Translations under genes and position numbers: made by a program
NCBI RefSeq assembly: GCF_050015995.1
Contig: NZ_JBNHEP010000097.1
Span: 1-64,000 of the forward strand
Direction: 5' to 3'
Source: Trichodesmium sp050015995
Lineage (GTDB): Bacteria > Cyanobacteriota > Cyanobacteriia > Cyanobacteriales > Microcoleaceae
Length of the DNA stretch: 64,000 bases
Notes under the pieces: generated by a model
Told to the model about the DNA's origin: nothing
The model's database searches: none
The model's input: only the letters and a program-made list of their open reading frames with translations
In this document: positions 34,945-43,906 of the stretch, piece by piece
Position numbering within the stretch: position 1 is the first letter of the stretch
How the letters are laid out: every line of letters starts with the position of its first letter

Positions 34945-35639
34945 ATAATAAAGCAGATTTTAAAGTAGGGGTAGATAATGTAATTTTTTCCGTTGATACT
35001 CAACAAAACTAAGAGGCAGTTTTGTTAGTAATGCGACAAAAAGAACCATTTATTAACCACTGGAGTTTACCAGGTACATTAGTAATAAAAGGTGAATCTT
35101 TAGAAGCAGCAGCATACAGAATTTTAGCGGAAAAAATTAAGGTAAAAAATCTATATTTAGAGCAATTATATAGTTTTGGCGGTCCTGGTCGCGACCCCAG
35201 AGAATCTATTTATAATTGTCGATATTTATCAGTCAGTTATTTTGCCCTAGTGAGATTTGAAGAAGCAGAATTAATTGCCGATGGAGTAACAGGTATTGCT
35301 TGGTATCCTATTGAACAAATTCCTCAGTTAGCATTTGACCATAAAAAAATTATTGAGTATGGATATTCTAGATTACGCAATAAAATTGAATATAGTCCTA
35401 TTGCTTTTGATGTTTTACCAGAGCAGTTTACTTTAGGGGAATTGTATCAACTTTATACAACTATTTTAGGAGACAATTTTTCAGATTATTCTAATTTTCG
35501 TGCCAGACTATTAAAGTTAGCTTTCTTATCTGATACTGGAGTAAAAACATCACGAGGTGCTGGTAGACCAGCTAGTCTTTATCGATTTAATTCTGAGGCA
35601 TTCGCGTTAATCAAAGATAAACCTTTAATATTTATTTGA
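34914..35639 (+). pseudogene. nrtR: NrtR-like NUDIX/winged-helix regulator of NAD genes with an in-frame stop
   Basis: The natural start is probably ATG 34914 (MPESEYRKNVNNKADFKVG, VDNVIFSVDTQQN), overlapping nadD; a TAA at 35010-35012 interrupts it, after which the same frame continues EAVLLVMRQKEPFINHWSLPG to 35639. Read through, it has about 240 residues: a NUDIX domain whose catalytic box is degenerate (GTLVIKGESLEAAAYRILAEK, lacking REUxEE), then the wing-helix domain FDVLPEQFTLGELYQLYTTILG, FRARLLKLAF and RGAGRPASLYRFN. NrtR binds ADP-ribose and represses NAD genes. Only one codon is damaged; restart at TTG 35022 would lose a first beta-strand. A recent mutation or a sequencing error are both possible. 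Confidence 0.8.
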
Positions 35640-35670
35640 TAGAGGTATGAAATTCAGAAAAAATTGATAC

Positions 35671-35719
35671 CCCGAAGCAATCTCTTCAACTGTAGGGTAT
35701 CTATGAGATTGCTTCAGGA
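35671..35719. repeat. palindromic repeat between convergent genes
   Basis: Arms CCGAAGCAATCTC and GAGATTGCTTCAGG around a 20-base centre. Same family as 30479-30529. It lies between converging reading frames and overlaps the last codons of the minus-strand gene by a few bases, so it may serve as a two-way terminator. Confidence 0.8.
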
Positions 35720-36718
35720 ATTTCTTTTACATTCCTTTCTATTTATAATTTTTGCGCTGATATTAATGTACTCAACAATTTCCTGGTTGCTAAGTTGAGC
35801 GATCGCTAAATCAAGTGGATGATCTTGTAGCTTTAAGATATTTCCATAGAGGTTAATGGTATAGTTTTCTAATTCATTGAGTTTTTCTCTTTTTATCAAA
35901 TATTGCCATTGTTCGTTGGATTTGAGTTCTAATTTAGCATCAAGGAGTATTGTTGCATCTGGGTACTCTTTTTGTAGATTATTGAGAACATCATCTATAT
36001 TATTTTTACTCTCTAATCTTATATTTTTATACTCAATAGTGGTGCAGTCATATACTATCTTTGTTCCCCAAATTTCACTTCTGTATATCCACCCAAAAGC
36101 AACCATTACTGCCAAAATTATAGTAAGAAAAACAACATAATTAACGTTATTACCCCAAGATTTAATAAATCCTACGCTTTTTTTTTCCTGATTGTGGTTA
36201 GAGATTGGAGACTCAACCTGAAATAGTTCTATTTCTTCAAGTTCTAAGGGTCTACTAGAACCATCCATACTTAAAGATAATTTATCAGAAGGAATGGCTG
36301 GATTTGGGTCGCGATGCTCCCAAAATTCTGTGTATCCTTCTATCAATTTCTGATGAATTTCTTCTATATTTTTCTGGGAAATAAAAACAGCTTCTTTACT
36401 TTTAATTTCTTGAATAACCACTCCTTCAATTAGAAGTATTTCTCTCCCAAATTGGTCTTTAAGAATCTCATCTCCTACTTGAGAATTCAGGTCTTTTTGT
36501 GTAGCTTTTAAGATTCGATAAACTATGGTGAAATCTCCTACTTTTGAACCAAAAATTTGTCTAATAAATCCCTTTCCTGGTTCTGTTAAATCTCCTGTCG
36601 TCACTCTTGCCAATAAGTTACCAGTCTTAGCTTCACAGATGAAATCAGGAGCTACTACTGTTCTGTAGTCAAGATAGCGGTTACGACTTACTAAAAAAGG
36701 CCAAACTTCAATACTCAT
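35714..36718 (-). CDS. membrane-anchored protein of unknown function next to the GTPase cluster
   Basis: 334 residues. I do not recognise the family. The N-terminal ~130 residues look globular and beta-rich (VWPFLVSRNRYLDYRTVVAPDFICEA, LARVTTGDLTEPGKGFIRQIFG), followed by a charged linker, one hydrophobic helix at about 197-217 (VNYVVFLTIILAVMVAFGWIY), and a C-terminal domain of about 115 residues (YDCTTIEYKNIRLESKNNIDDVLNNLQKEYP). The single helix suggests a protein with one domain on each side of the membrane, topology unknown. It is on the same strand as the cluster 37039-40488, 320 bases further downstream, with a palindromic repeat between. Membership in that system is possible but unproven. 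Confidence 0.7.
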   Translation of the reverse strand: MSIEVWPFLVSRNRYLDYRTVVAPDFICEAKTGNLLARVTTGDLTEPGKGFIRQIFGSKVGDFTIVYRILKATQKDLNSQVGDEILKDQFGREILLIEGVVIQEIKSKEAVFISQKNIEEIHQKLIEGYTEFWEHRDPNPAIPSDKLSLSMDGSSRPLELEEIELFQVESPISNHNQEKKSVGFIKSWGNNVNYVVFLTIILAVMVAFGWIYRSEIWGTKIVYDCTTIEYKNIRLESKNNIDDVLNNLQKEYPDATILLDAKLELKSNEQWQYLIKREKLNELENYTINLYGNILKLQDHPLDLAIAQLSNQEIVEYINISAKIINRKECKRNS

Positions 36719-37038
36719 AGTGATAATTTAATAAATCTAGATTTGGGGTGTTATAAGAAACCGGGTTTATGGGAGAGATATGTGATTTATTTTATATAAA
36801 CCGAGTTTCTCTGCTTTATTTATACCTACACTACCGGATTTCATATCACGGAAGACAAAAGTTAAAAATAAGATTTGATAAATAGAAAAATTTGACAATG
36901 CAGTAATTTCAGGAGTTATAAGTTTCCCAATATTTATGACATTTTTAAAGTGAGTTAGTATAACCCTTCTATGTTTAAGTTATTGTTAGGAATAGATTAT
37001 TAATATTATTAGTATTAAGTTCTATCATTATATTATTA
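36719..37038. other. intergenic region with a palindromic element
   Basis: 36756-36810 has arms AGAAACCGGGTTTAT and ATAAACCGAGTTTCT (a 15-bp imperfect inverted repeat around 25 bases). A half copy is at 18766-18790. The rest is AT-rich; TTATTATTA runs precede the small membrane gene's end. Confidence 0.6.
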
Positions 37039-37329
37039 TTAGTCATAATAATAATTATTATCAGCCATAATATTATAATATCCATATAAAGCCATAATTA
37101 TTATCGCTACTATTAAACCAAACCAAAACCATTTCTTAGCTTTTTTTGATGCTGTAGTTGCTCCTAGTTCGTCTGTCAATTCAAGTCGTGTCTTGACTTC
37201 AGTTCCATAAACAATTGTGACAATTCCGAATGGCAAATAAAAAACTGCCCATCTTCCAAGTACCAAACAGCATAGAAAAGTTAGTAAAATTGCTCGCATT
37301 CGATAGTTACGAATATTATTAGTTGTCAT
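37039..37329 (-). CDS. CD225/dispanin-like small membrane protein
   Basis: 96 residues. Two hydrophobic helices flank the dispanin signature: LLTFLCCLVLG and FYLPFGIVTIVYGTEVKTRLELTDELGATTASKKAKKWFWFGLIVAIIIM, matching the family order (first helix with CC, PFGIVxIVY, basic and acidic loop, GAxxASKKAKKW, second helix). Animal members (IFITM proteins) stiffen membranes and block viral fusion; bacterial members are uncharacterised. An insertion of ~10 residues separates CC from the PFGI block. The start lies 19 bases after the GTPase-WD40 stop, so it belongs to that transcription unit. The family call rests on motif recognition only. Confidence 0.75.
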   Translation of the reverse strand: MTTNNIRNYRMRAILLTFLCCLVLGRWAVFYLPFGIVTIVYGTEVKTRLELTDELGATTASKKAKKWFWFGLIVAIIIMALYGYYNIMADNNYYYD

Positions 37330-37347
37330 ATTTACTTAAGCTATATT

Positions 37348-39258
37348 TTATACAATTCGCCAAATTTTAATCGTTTTGTCATCACTACCACTAGCTAAGG
37401 TCTGATTATCTGGACTAAAAGCTAGGGTGGTGATAATACCAGTGTGCCCGGTTAAAGTAGTTTTTAAAGTTCCGGTTGATAAATTCCAGACCTTTATTGT
37501 GCAATCATTACTTCCACTGGCAAGGATGCGGTTATCTGGACTAATCGCCAGAGACCAAATTGCTCCGCTATGTCCTTCCAAATTATACTTGAGATTCCAG
37601 GTTTTCGTATCCCAGACATAGATAGTTTTGTCTCCACAACCACTAACCAACATTTTATCATCTGAACTAAAGGCTAAAGCTTTGATAAAACTAGGATGCT
37701 TTAGGGTAAGAAATTTCAGAAATTTATCATCTTTAATGGGCAGTTCCCAAATCAGCATTTTCTTGTTTGTACCAGCAGTAGCTAAAGTTTGCCCATTGGG
37801 AGAAACAGCAAGAGCATAAACATAGCCTTGATGTTCGCTTAAACTGTGTATGACTCTACCGCCATTAGTTTCTAATTGCCAGATTTTGACAGTTCGATCT
37901 CGACTACCACTAATCAGTGTGCTCCCGTCAGGACTAACAACAAACCCATCGATCGGCTCGGAATGTCCCTTCAACGGTTTATACAAGAGTTTTCCTGTAT
38001 TGGCATCCCATACCTTAATGCTTTTATCTGCGCTGGCAGTAAACAGGAGTTTATTGTCTTGACTAATATTTGCTAGTACCCAATCTGATTTTTCCTGCAC
38101 AAATTTTTTCTGTAAATTTCCCCGTGCAACATCCCAAAACAGAACTGTTCTGTCATCACTGGAACTGAAAAGAGTTTTACCATCAGATGTGAAACCAAGC
38201 GAACAGACTACTTTTTCATGTTTTGTGAAATTATGGATGGGTTCAGGAGCAAAAAGAACTTCTCCTCCTAAATTAGCTTTGGGAAATCTCTCCTCAAAAT
38301 CCTTGAGATGCTTCAAGAAACTAATAACCAAGTGCTTAAGCGCTGTTTCTCGATCTTTGACTTCTTGTAAAGATTTTTCTTGGTCTACATGAGCTAGTTC
38401 TTTTAATTTTTTAACTAGATCCAACAGGAGAATGTTTTCTGAGGATGGTTTTAAGGCTTTAAGATCAGATTTTACCCTATCAATTAATACATAAGCAATA
38501 GGAATCTCTAACTGGAAAGGTTTAGGAATTGCACCTGGCTTCTTTTTCATCGAACCATCAGGTTGGAGGGTTGCAAAGTCCATACCAATAGAACTTACAG
38601 GAATTAGACGTACTGGACAACCAGCTTTAACTCTACTATGAACTACATTTTTAAAGTCAGGGACTTTTTCTAGCAAGCGTTTTCTTACTTCTGAGAGATC
38701 GTCACAACGACACTCAACAAGCAAATCCCACTTACTGATAATAAAATGAACTGGCGTGTCTCTGTTACATTTATGTACCAGTTTCATCATGTTGGGTAAA
38801 TGTTTCTGTAACCAGCGATTAACATCTTCAGTATTTAGGTCTTTGTCCTGCATGAATTTCAACAATTTTAGACCATCAATCATCACCAACACTGCATCAG
38901 CATTAGGGACATTTTTGTCAAAATCCAAAACTTCGTATTCACCTGGCAATATGTCTGTAATTATTCCTCCCCCATAGTCAATATAGGTAAACTGACAAAC
39001 TGGAAAGTTTTCAAGACTAGGATTCTTAACACAACAAGTAAATGTGTTCTTCGTTAACTCCCTTGTTGCATAAGGCCAAGGACCTTTAGCAATAATTTGT
39101 GCATAAATTTCATTCAGTTTGATACATTGCTGATGATCGGGGACTTCCAGGAAAAGTCCTTCCCTGGTTGAAGTAGATAATTGCCTAAAAAGACTAGCTA
39201 CAAATACTGTTTTGCCTGCTCCAGATGGTCCTAAAATAATAATATTGTAATTTTTCAT
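37348..39258 (-). CDS. P-loop GTPase-like protein fused to a seven-bladed WD40 propeller
   Basis: 636 residues. The N-terminal ~230 residues are a GTPase-like domain: Walker A ILGPSGAGKTVFVASLF (residues 6-22), switch II/Walker B YIDYGGG (D-x-x-G), base-specificity motif FIISKWDLL (variant of NKxD) and a G5-like LIPVSSIG. A linker of about 110 helical residues follows. The C-terminal ~280 residues contain seven WD repeats, each ending in FWDVA, VWDAN, IWQLE, IWELP, VWDTK, VWNLS or IWRIV. The GTPase part is paralogous to 39526-40488, sharing PDGSMKK.xG.IP.PF. WD propellers bind partner proteins; in bacteria this architecture is typical of signalling and conflict systems. The trigger and effector are unknown. 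Confidence 0.85.
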   Translation of the reverse strand: MKNYNIIILGPSGAGKTVFVASLFRQLSTSTREGLFLEVPDHQQCIKLNEIYAQIIAKGPWPYATRELTKNTFTCCVKNPSLENFPVCQFTYIDYGGGIITDILPGEYEVLDFDKNVPNADAVLVMIDGLKLLKFMQDKDLNTEDVNRWLQKHLPNMMKLVHKCNRDTPVHFIISKWDLLVECRCDDLSEVRKRLLEKVPDFKNVVHSRVKAGCPVRLIPVSSIGMDFATLQPDGSMKKKPGAIPKPFQLEIPIAYVLIDRVKSDLKALKPSSENILLLDLVKKLKELAHVDQEKSLQEVKDRETALKHLVISFLKHLKDFEERFPKANLGGEVLFAPEPIHNFTKHEKVVCSLGFTSDGKTLFSSSDDRTVLFWDVARGNLQKKFVQEKSDWVLANISQDNKLLFTASADKSIKVWDANTGKLLYKPLKGHSEPIDGFVVSPDGSTLISGSRDRTVKIWQLETNGGRVIHSLSEHQGYVYALAVSPNGQTLATAGTNKKMLIWELPIKDDKFLKFLTLKHPSFIKALAFSSDDKMLVSGCGDKTIYVWDTKTWNLKYNLEGHSGAIWSLAISPDNRILASGSNDCTIKVWNLSTGTLKTTLTGHTGIITTLAFSPDNQTLASGSDDKTIKIWRIV

Positions 39259-39297
39259 ACTTATTTAGTTTTAATTTTCATCTTCATAATGATTACC

Positions 39298-39501
39298 TTA
39301 TTGCTTTAGTCGATCTACGATGATTTTAGAGTCAGGAAAATCTTGGCTCAGTTTATTGCTAATATATAAAAAACTTTTTAAAGCACTTTTAAAGGCTGTT
39401 GTTTTATCATTAATTTTGCCGATAGATTCATCTCTTATTTGACGTAACTCAGCTAAATTTTTATCGTTTTCTTCAATTTTTTTCTTGGCTGCTCCTAACA
39501 A
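39298..39501 (-). CDS. small helical (coiled-coil) protein in the GTPase cluster
   Basis: 67 residues (MLGAAKKKIEENDKNLAEL..., KSFLYISNKLSQDFPDSKIIVDRLKQ). Composition and heptad spacing suggest one or two long helices. It lies 24 bases after the first GTPase gene and 39 bases before the GTPase-WD40 gene on the same strand. It could be a genuine small subunit or the displaced end of a once longer first GTPase gene. I do not recognise a family. Confidence 0.55.
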   Translation of the reverse strand: MLGAAKKKIEENDKNLAELRQIRDESIGKINDKTTAFKSALKSFLYISNKLSQDFPDSKIIVDRLKQ

Positions 39502-39525
39502 TAAGTTGTCAACTTTTTTGAGTGC

Positions 39526-40488
39526 TTATTTTATAAATTTTATCAATAATTCTTCCTCAAACTTCTCTTCATCTAAGATAATTGAAACTAAAAAATTAAC
39601 AGTTATATCAATCAACATCTTGAATTTTAATGTTGCTCGTAATAATTGATTTAATATACTATCTTCACCAATACTTTCGTTGCTAAGAGTAATGAGTTGG
39701 TCAAGATTTACCTGAATCTCTTTCTCTAAAAGATCGGGTATAACACAAGATACAGGAACTTCCATGTGAAAAGGACGTGGAATTGAACCTGCAATCTTTT
39801 TCATACTGCCATCAGGTTGAGGTGTTGCAAAACCAGAACCGATTGAACTTACTGGAATCAGGCGTACTGGAGAACCTTCTTGATTTCTATTAACAACTAA
39901 TTCTTTAAACTCAGGAATTTCTAGGAGGCGATCGCTTATTTCTTTTAAACCAAAATTATCATTTTCCAGCAAATCCCATTTACTAATTACGAACTGAATA
40001 GGTGCTTGACAATAGGACATCCATTTAATTATTGGAGGCAAGTCAAACTTTAAAAATTGACTATTTTTTTCTTGATTACTATTATTAATTAAGGCTTGAA
40101 TTTTTTGACCATCTAAAAGACCCAAAATTGCATCAGCTTGTTTGATTATTTCTTGTAGCTCATAATCATCTTCCTCCATCTCCGCGAACCGTGCGCCAGC
40201 ATAATCAAAATAAATAAACTGACAAATTGGAAAGTTTTCCAGATTAGGATTCTGGATATAACAAGTAAACTTCCACTTTGATAACTCATCACGTCTGGTT
40301 GATTCAGGCCATTTTCCAATAATCAAGTTTGTGTAAATATCATTCAGTAGTTTCTGTGATTCAAAATCCTCAGCTTCAAGATAGAAACCATATTCTCCTT
40401 GGGTTGATAACGATCTAAACATACTGGCCAGGAATACAGTTTTGCCTGCACCAGAAGCTCCTAAAGTTAATATTTTGTAACTTTTCAT
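39526..40488 (-). CDS. P-loop GTPase-like protein, first gene of the cluster
   Basis: 320 residues. Walker A is TLGASGAGKTVFLASMFRSL near the N-terminus; the switch II element is FIYFDYAGARFAEM (D-x-A-G); the specificity motif is FVISKWDLLEND; G5-like LIPVSSIGSGFATPQPDGSMKK. The C-terminal ~80 residues are helical (LLRATLKFKMLIDITVNFLVSIIL) and replace the WD40 propeller of its paralogue downstream. The pair looks like a tandem duplication. The resemblance is to TRAFAC-like GTPases found in predicted NTP-dependent conflict systems, but I cannot assign a named family. The Gly-Ala change in DxxG and SKWD in place of NKxD are shared or nearly shared by both, so they are likely features of the family. 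Confidence 0.8.
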   Translation of the reverse strand: MKSYKILTLGASGAGKTVFLASMFRSLSTQGEYGFYLEAEDFESQKLLNDIYTNLIIGKWPESTRRDELSKWKFTCYIQNPNLENFPICQFIYFDYAGARFAEMEEDDYELQEIIKQADAILGLLDGQKIQALINNSNQEKNSQFLKFDLPPIIKWMSYCQAPIQFVISKWDLLENDNFGLKEISDRLLEIPEFKELVVNRNQEGSPVRLIPVSSIGSGFATPQPDGSMKKIAGSIPRPFHMEVPVSCVIPDLLEKEIQVNLDQLITLSNESIGEDSILNQLLRATLKFKMLIDITVNFLVSIILDEEKFEEELLIKFIK

Positions 40489-40674
40489 TGCCTACATTTC
40501 CTCTGAAAATATAACGATGCCAAGCGTAATGCTACTAGAGCAATTTCAACAGTTTTTTTGGATATTCTGAGTCTAGCATTACTTTTTAAGCTGAGGAGAG
40601 AAACTGCCTTTCAATAATTGATAATTGATAATGGATAATTGGTAATTACCTCTCCCTAAAAGGAAGAAGATTGA

Positions 40675-40810
40675 AAAAAAGGAAAATTTTTTCTCTCTTG
40701 GTCGATTGGATATGGCGAGGAGACCTCGCCATCCCATCCTGACGGACTGCTCCGCAAACGACCGCTTGTTTATCCTTTAAAGGAGAGACTTTAAGCCTTA
40801 ATTATTCGGC
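40675..40810 (-). repeat. nested repeat family, singly filled copy
   Basis: Read on the minus strand: GCCGAATAATTAAGGCTTAA ... CTCTCCTTTAAAGGATAAACAAG, then the insert GCGGTCGTTTGCGGAGCAG ... GATGGGATGGCGAGGTCTCC, TCGCCATATCCAATCGACC, then AGAGAAAAAATTTTCC. The third-level insert found at 16633-16700 is absent: TCTCC runs directly to TCGCCATATCC. Confidence 0.8.
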
Positions 40811-41016
40811 AAGTCTCGCTCGAAGATAATTTTAGGGAAAGTTATATTGAAATAATTGAAATAGGGATACTTAAGTAAAAATATATTAAATTTTTCAAAC
40901 TTTTTTTGATTTGGATAAATTTAGATGTTTTGAAGAAGGATATTTACAAGGAATTGAGATTTTAGCCTTTTACAACAGTTTTCAAGTCAATGAACCACAT
41001 AAAAAAATGATAATTA

Positions 41017-41046
41017 TGTAGGGACATTGCATTCAACCTCCCTACC
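41017..41046. repeat. decayed copy of the GTAGGGACGTTGCATG palindrome
   Basis: Arms TGTAGGGACATTGCAT and TCAACCTCCCTACC; same family as 46405-46432 and 56578-56605. Confidence 0.65.
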
Positions 41047-41077
41047 ATTTGTCAAAAATATTTATCAAATTGGTATA

Positions 41078-41926
41078 ATGAATAAAAAAAGTCTAACTTT
41101 AACCGGATTATTTTTAACAACTATCCTCCTAATAACAATAAACTTATTTTCTGCCCAGAATGCCGAAAGTAAATCACAAAACCCTCTATCTCTTGGTTTT
41201 CAAATCATTAGTAATTCTCAGGGAACAACTCTTTATCAAAAAGATTTAGATTATCTACAAATTGTCGATCTAACTCAAGGCGCAAAAATCAATTTTATCT
41301 ACGGAAATATCACAGACTTAGGTACTCAAAAAGGAGCTTACGGCGGTAACGATCCACAATTTGAACGTCAGACAATATCACAAGTATGGTCTAACTTATA
41401 TTCAGAAAATTCAAGTTTATTTTGCATCACTAACGGTCAATTTTTTAGAAACGATAAAAACTCCTCTACAGGGTTAGCATTTCCTGTTAAGTCAGATGGA
41501 ATTATAGTTAGTGACGGTTATGCCGGAGAAATAGAATTTCCCGATGAAAAGTTAATCCTAGAAGTCTGGAATGATAGAGCATTAATTACTAAATTTCAGC
41601 CAAATAATCTCCAATTATCAACAGCACCTAATCTTATTGTTGGTTTACAGGAAAATGCTGATAAAGGAATTGAAGATAAAACAGGTAGAACATTTATTGG
41701 AGTTAAAGACAAAGATGGCGATCGCCTTAATGAAACAATTTTAATTTTTACTTCTAAACAAGCAACTCAACTTCACGCTGCTAAAATTTTGAAAAGTTTC
41801 GGTGCAACTCAAGTAATCATGTTAGATGGTGGAGGTTCGACACAATTAATTTGTCAGGGAAATAGTTATATACATTCACCAAGAAGTATCCCTCAAATGA
41901 TTGCTATTTTTAGTGGAAATGAATGA
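41078..41926 (+). CDS. exported phosphodiester glycosidase (NAGPA/DUF2233 family)
   Basis: 282 residues from the ATG at 41078, which opens directly onto a signal peptide (MNKKSLTLTGLFLTTILLITINLFSAQNAESKS). The upstream TTG at 41027 would add 17 residues encoded by a decayed palindrome, so it is rejected. The mature part holds the family blocks FCITNGQFFRNDKNSSTGLAFPVKSDG, TGRTFIGVKDKDG and the C-terminal LDGGGSTQLICQGNSYIHSPRSIPQMIAIF. The human uncovering enzyme cleaves GlcNAc phosphodiesters; bacterial relatives act on surface glycan or teichoic-type linkages. The substrate is unknown; the location should be periplasmic or extracellular. Confidence 0.85.
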   Translation: MNKKSLTLTGLFLTTILLITINLFSAQNAESKSQNPLSLGFQIISNSQGTTLYQKDLDYLQIVDLTQGAKINFIYGNITDLGTQKGAYGGNDPQFERQTISQVWSNLYSENSSLFCITNGQFFRNDKNSSTGLAFPVKSDGIIVSDGYAGEIEFPDEKLILEVWNDRALITKFQPNNLQLSTAPNLIVGLQENADKGIEDKTGRTFIGVKDKDGDRLNETILIFTSKQATQLHAAKILKSFGATQVIMLDGGGSTQLICQGNSYIHSPRSIPQMIAIFSGNE

Positions 41927-42304
41927 ATAAAGAGGGAAAAAGGAAAAAGAATTTAGTAATCTAGGAGAGCCGGATTAAATAGGGTTTGCGCTCAAAAGTT
42001 TTATGAGTGAGGGTAGGAGACAGGAGAAAAGGGAATGAGCGAGGAGGTAGGAGTAAGAATTGTCCCTTGATTTTTCTGCCCAACTATGCGCCTAAAATAC
42101 TAACTTTTTGAGCGTGAAGAGCTGAAAACCAGGCACTTTTTAAGGGTAAAAAAAAGGCTAAAACCTTTATCTGTAAATACTTTTAGATTTAATTAGCCAG
42201 CCCTAAATATTAAAAAACAAAGACTGCTGTTGACTAAACGTCAAAAATATAGACTATCCTAGACAAACCATGCTAACCTTGAGTAAAATAATTCAATCTT
42301 AGGA
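41927..42304. other. intergenic region, probable left end of the TnpB-related element
   Basis: 42071-42210 resembles 30297-30440 (shared ACTTTTT, ATCTGTAAAT.CTTTTA, CCCTAAAT-type blocks), which fits the left end of an IS200/IS605-type unit. No TnpA gene is present. GGTAGGAGACAGGAG-type short repeats lie around 42012-42052. Confidence 0.5.
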
Positions 42305-43906
42305 ATGGCCAAATCTCATGGTTCCTTGAGAGGGATAGAAGCCAAAATTGAATATCATCCTGTCTTTGAGGAACTCGGATCATTGTATGAATCCTGGAAA
42401 CGGTCTGCTCTCAACTGGATGCAAACTGAGAAGTTGTCAGAATCTGTTGTCGAAAAACGTTTAATGAAGCAGTTTAATATCCAATGGGCATGGGCTGATT
42501 CAATCGCCACTGAAGCTACTCAATGCTTAAGCCAATTAAAGACAGCTAAAACTAACAACATTGCTAAACTAGAACTACAAATTCAAGCTAAGACAAATGC
42601 TGCTAAAAAACTCATCACTAAACTAGAAAAAACTTTAAAATTAGCAACGAAAAAAGGTTTCCCACATATACAAGCACGAAATAAATTTGCTCATCAATTA
42701 CTAGGTTTAAAAAGTAAAATTCAGTATTTGCAGCGTCTGAAACGAAAATTAAAGAAGTTAAAAAATACAGAACGTTTACACGTTTGTTTTGGTTCAAAGA
42801 AATTATTTAACGCTCAACATAATTTAGCAGAAAACGGATATCAAACCAGACAGGAATGGGTTTTTGATTGGAGAAAGAAACGTTCAGGCAGGTTTTTCTG
42901 TGTGGGAAAATCTCAGTCAGGCGGTGGAACTATGATGAAAGTTTTCCCATTACAAGAGGATGGATTGTACCAACTACAAATTCAAGTACCTAGACCATTA
43001 CAGGATAAATATGCTCAGAAAATACAGTTAGTTTTTTCTGTTTATGACAGGAGTGGTCGATATAGAAGCTCAGACTTAGATTATGCTTTAAATAATTTAA
43101 AACCCATCACAATTTCTATTTTTCGTCGGGAACACAAACGAGACAATTGGTACATACATCTTTCTACTTATGTACCAGAAATTCCAGTAGTTCATACTAG
43201 AAAAAATGGCTGTATAGGTGTTGATTTTAATGCCGACTCCATTTCAGTTACTTATGTTAAATGGGATGGCAACATTGAATACTTAAAAGAAATCCCCTAT
43301 AAGTGGAAAAATAAAACTACAGGACAACGGCAAGCATCCATGAGAAATAGTGTTTCTCAAATAGTCGAATTAGCAGAGTTTTTTGAATGTGCAATAGCCA
43401 TTGAATCTCTAGATTTTACCAAGAAAAAATCCAAGATGAGTGAGGAAAGTAAAGTTTATAATGATATGCTTTCTAATTTATCTACAGGAATGTTTAGAGA
43501 GGCTTTAGAGTCACGTTGTAGAAGATTTGGAGTTGAATTAATCAAAGTTAATCCAGCTTTTACCAGTGTGATAGGAATGATTAATTATATGGGTAAATAC
43601 GGCCTAAATAGTGGTACTGCTGCTGCTTTAGTAATTAGTCGTAGAGCCTTAAAGTTATCAGAAAAAATCCCCAAATGTTTGTTGAAACCGGAGGATGTCA
43701 ACAAACATGATTGGAGTCATTGGAGGCGAGTTGCTAGTTTTATTAAACTGCATCGTATTCAGAGGACTCAACTTTTTCAATGGAAGAAAGCCCTAGAGGG
43801 TATCCTCACCCATAGTTTATGGGCGGAACATGAACTTTCACAGCAAGTACACATTGAAACGGGTGAGCCACAAACTCATTTGCAATCACCGATGGCAAAT
43901 GTCTAG
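42305..43906 (+). CDS. TnpB-related protein of an IS200/IS605-type element
   Basis: 533 residues, preceded by AGGA. N-terminal part helical and basic (KLELQIQAKTNAAKKLITKLEKTL; KIQYLQRLKRKLKKL). The RuvC-like core appears late: first Asp in GCIGVDFNADSISVTYV (about 303), Glu in CAIAIESLDFTKKKSK (about 364), and the last block VNPAFTSVIGMINYMGKYGLNSGTAAALVISRRAL, where an Asp equivalent to the third catalytic residue is not obvious. No CxxC zinc ribbon is visible. This is the longer 'TnpB-related accessory protein' type, distinct from compact RNA-guided TnpB. Whether it is an active nuclease is uncertain. No TnpA nearby, so the unit is not autonomous. Confidence 0.85.
   Translation: MAKSHGSLRGIEAKIEYHPVFEELGSLYESWKRSALNWMQTEKLSESVVEKRLMKQFNIQWAWADSIATEATQCLSQLKTAKTNNIAKLELQIQAKTNAAKKLITKLEKTLKLATKKGFPHIQARNKFAHQLLGLKSKIQYLQRLKRKLKKLKNTERLHVCFGSKKLFNAQHNLAENGYQTRQEWVFDWRKKRSGRFFCVGKSQSGGGTMMKVFPLQEDGLYQLQIQVPRPLQDKYAQKIQLVFSVYDRSGRYRSSDLDYALNNLKPITISIFRREHKRDNWYIHLSTYVPEIPVVHTRKNGCIGVDFNADSISVTYVKWDGNIEYLKEIPYKWKNKTTGQRQASMRNSVSQIVELAEFFECAIAIESLDFTKKKSKMSEESKVYNDMLSNLSTGMFREALESRCRRFGVELIKVNPAFTSVIGMINYMGKYGLNSGTAAALVISRRALKLSEKIPKCLLKPEDVNKHDWSHWRRVASFIKLHRIQRTQLFQWKKALEGILTHSLWAEHELSQQVHIETGEPQTHLQSPMANV

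Larger units (their letters stand above)
40489..41077. other. intergenic region with the singly filled nested repeat
   Basis: Contains ATAATTGATAATGGATAATTGG simple repeats (40618-40645), the nested repeat at 40675-40810 (minus orientation) and a decayed palindrome TGTAGGGACATTGCATTCAACCTCCCTACC split over 41017-41046. The latter overlaps the 5' extension of the next open frame, another reason to use the internal ATG for that gene. Confidence 0.6.
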
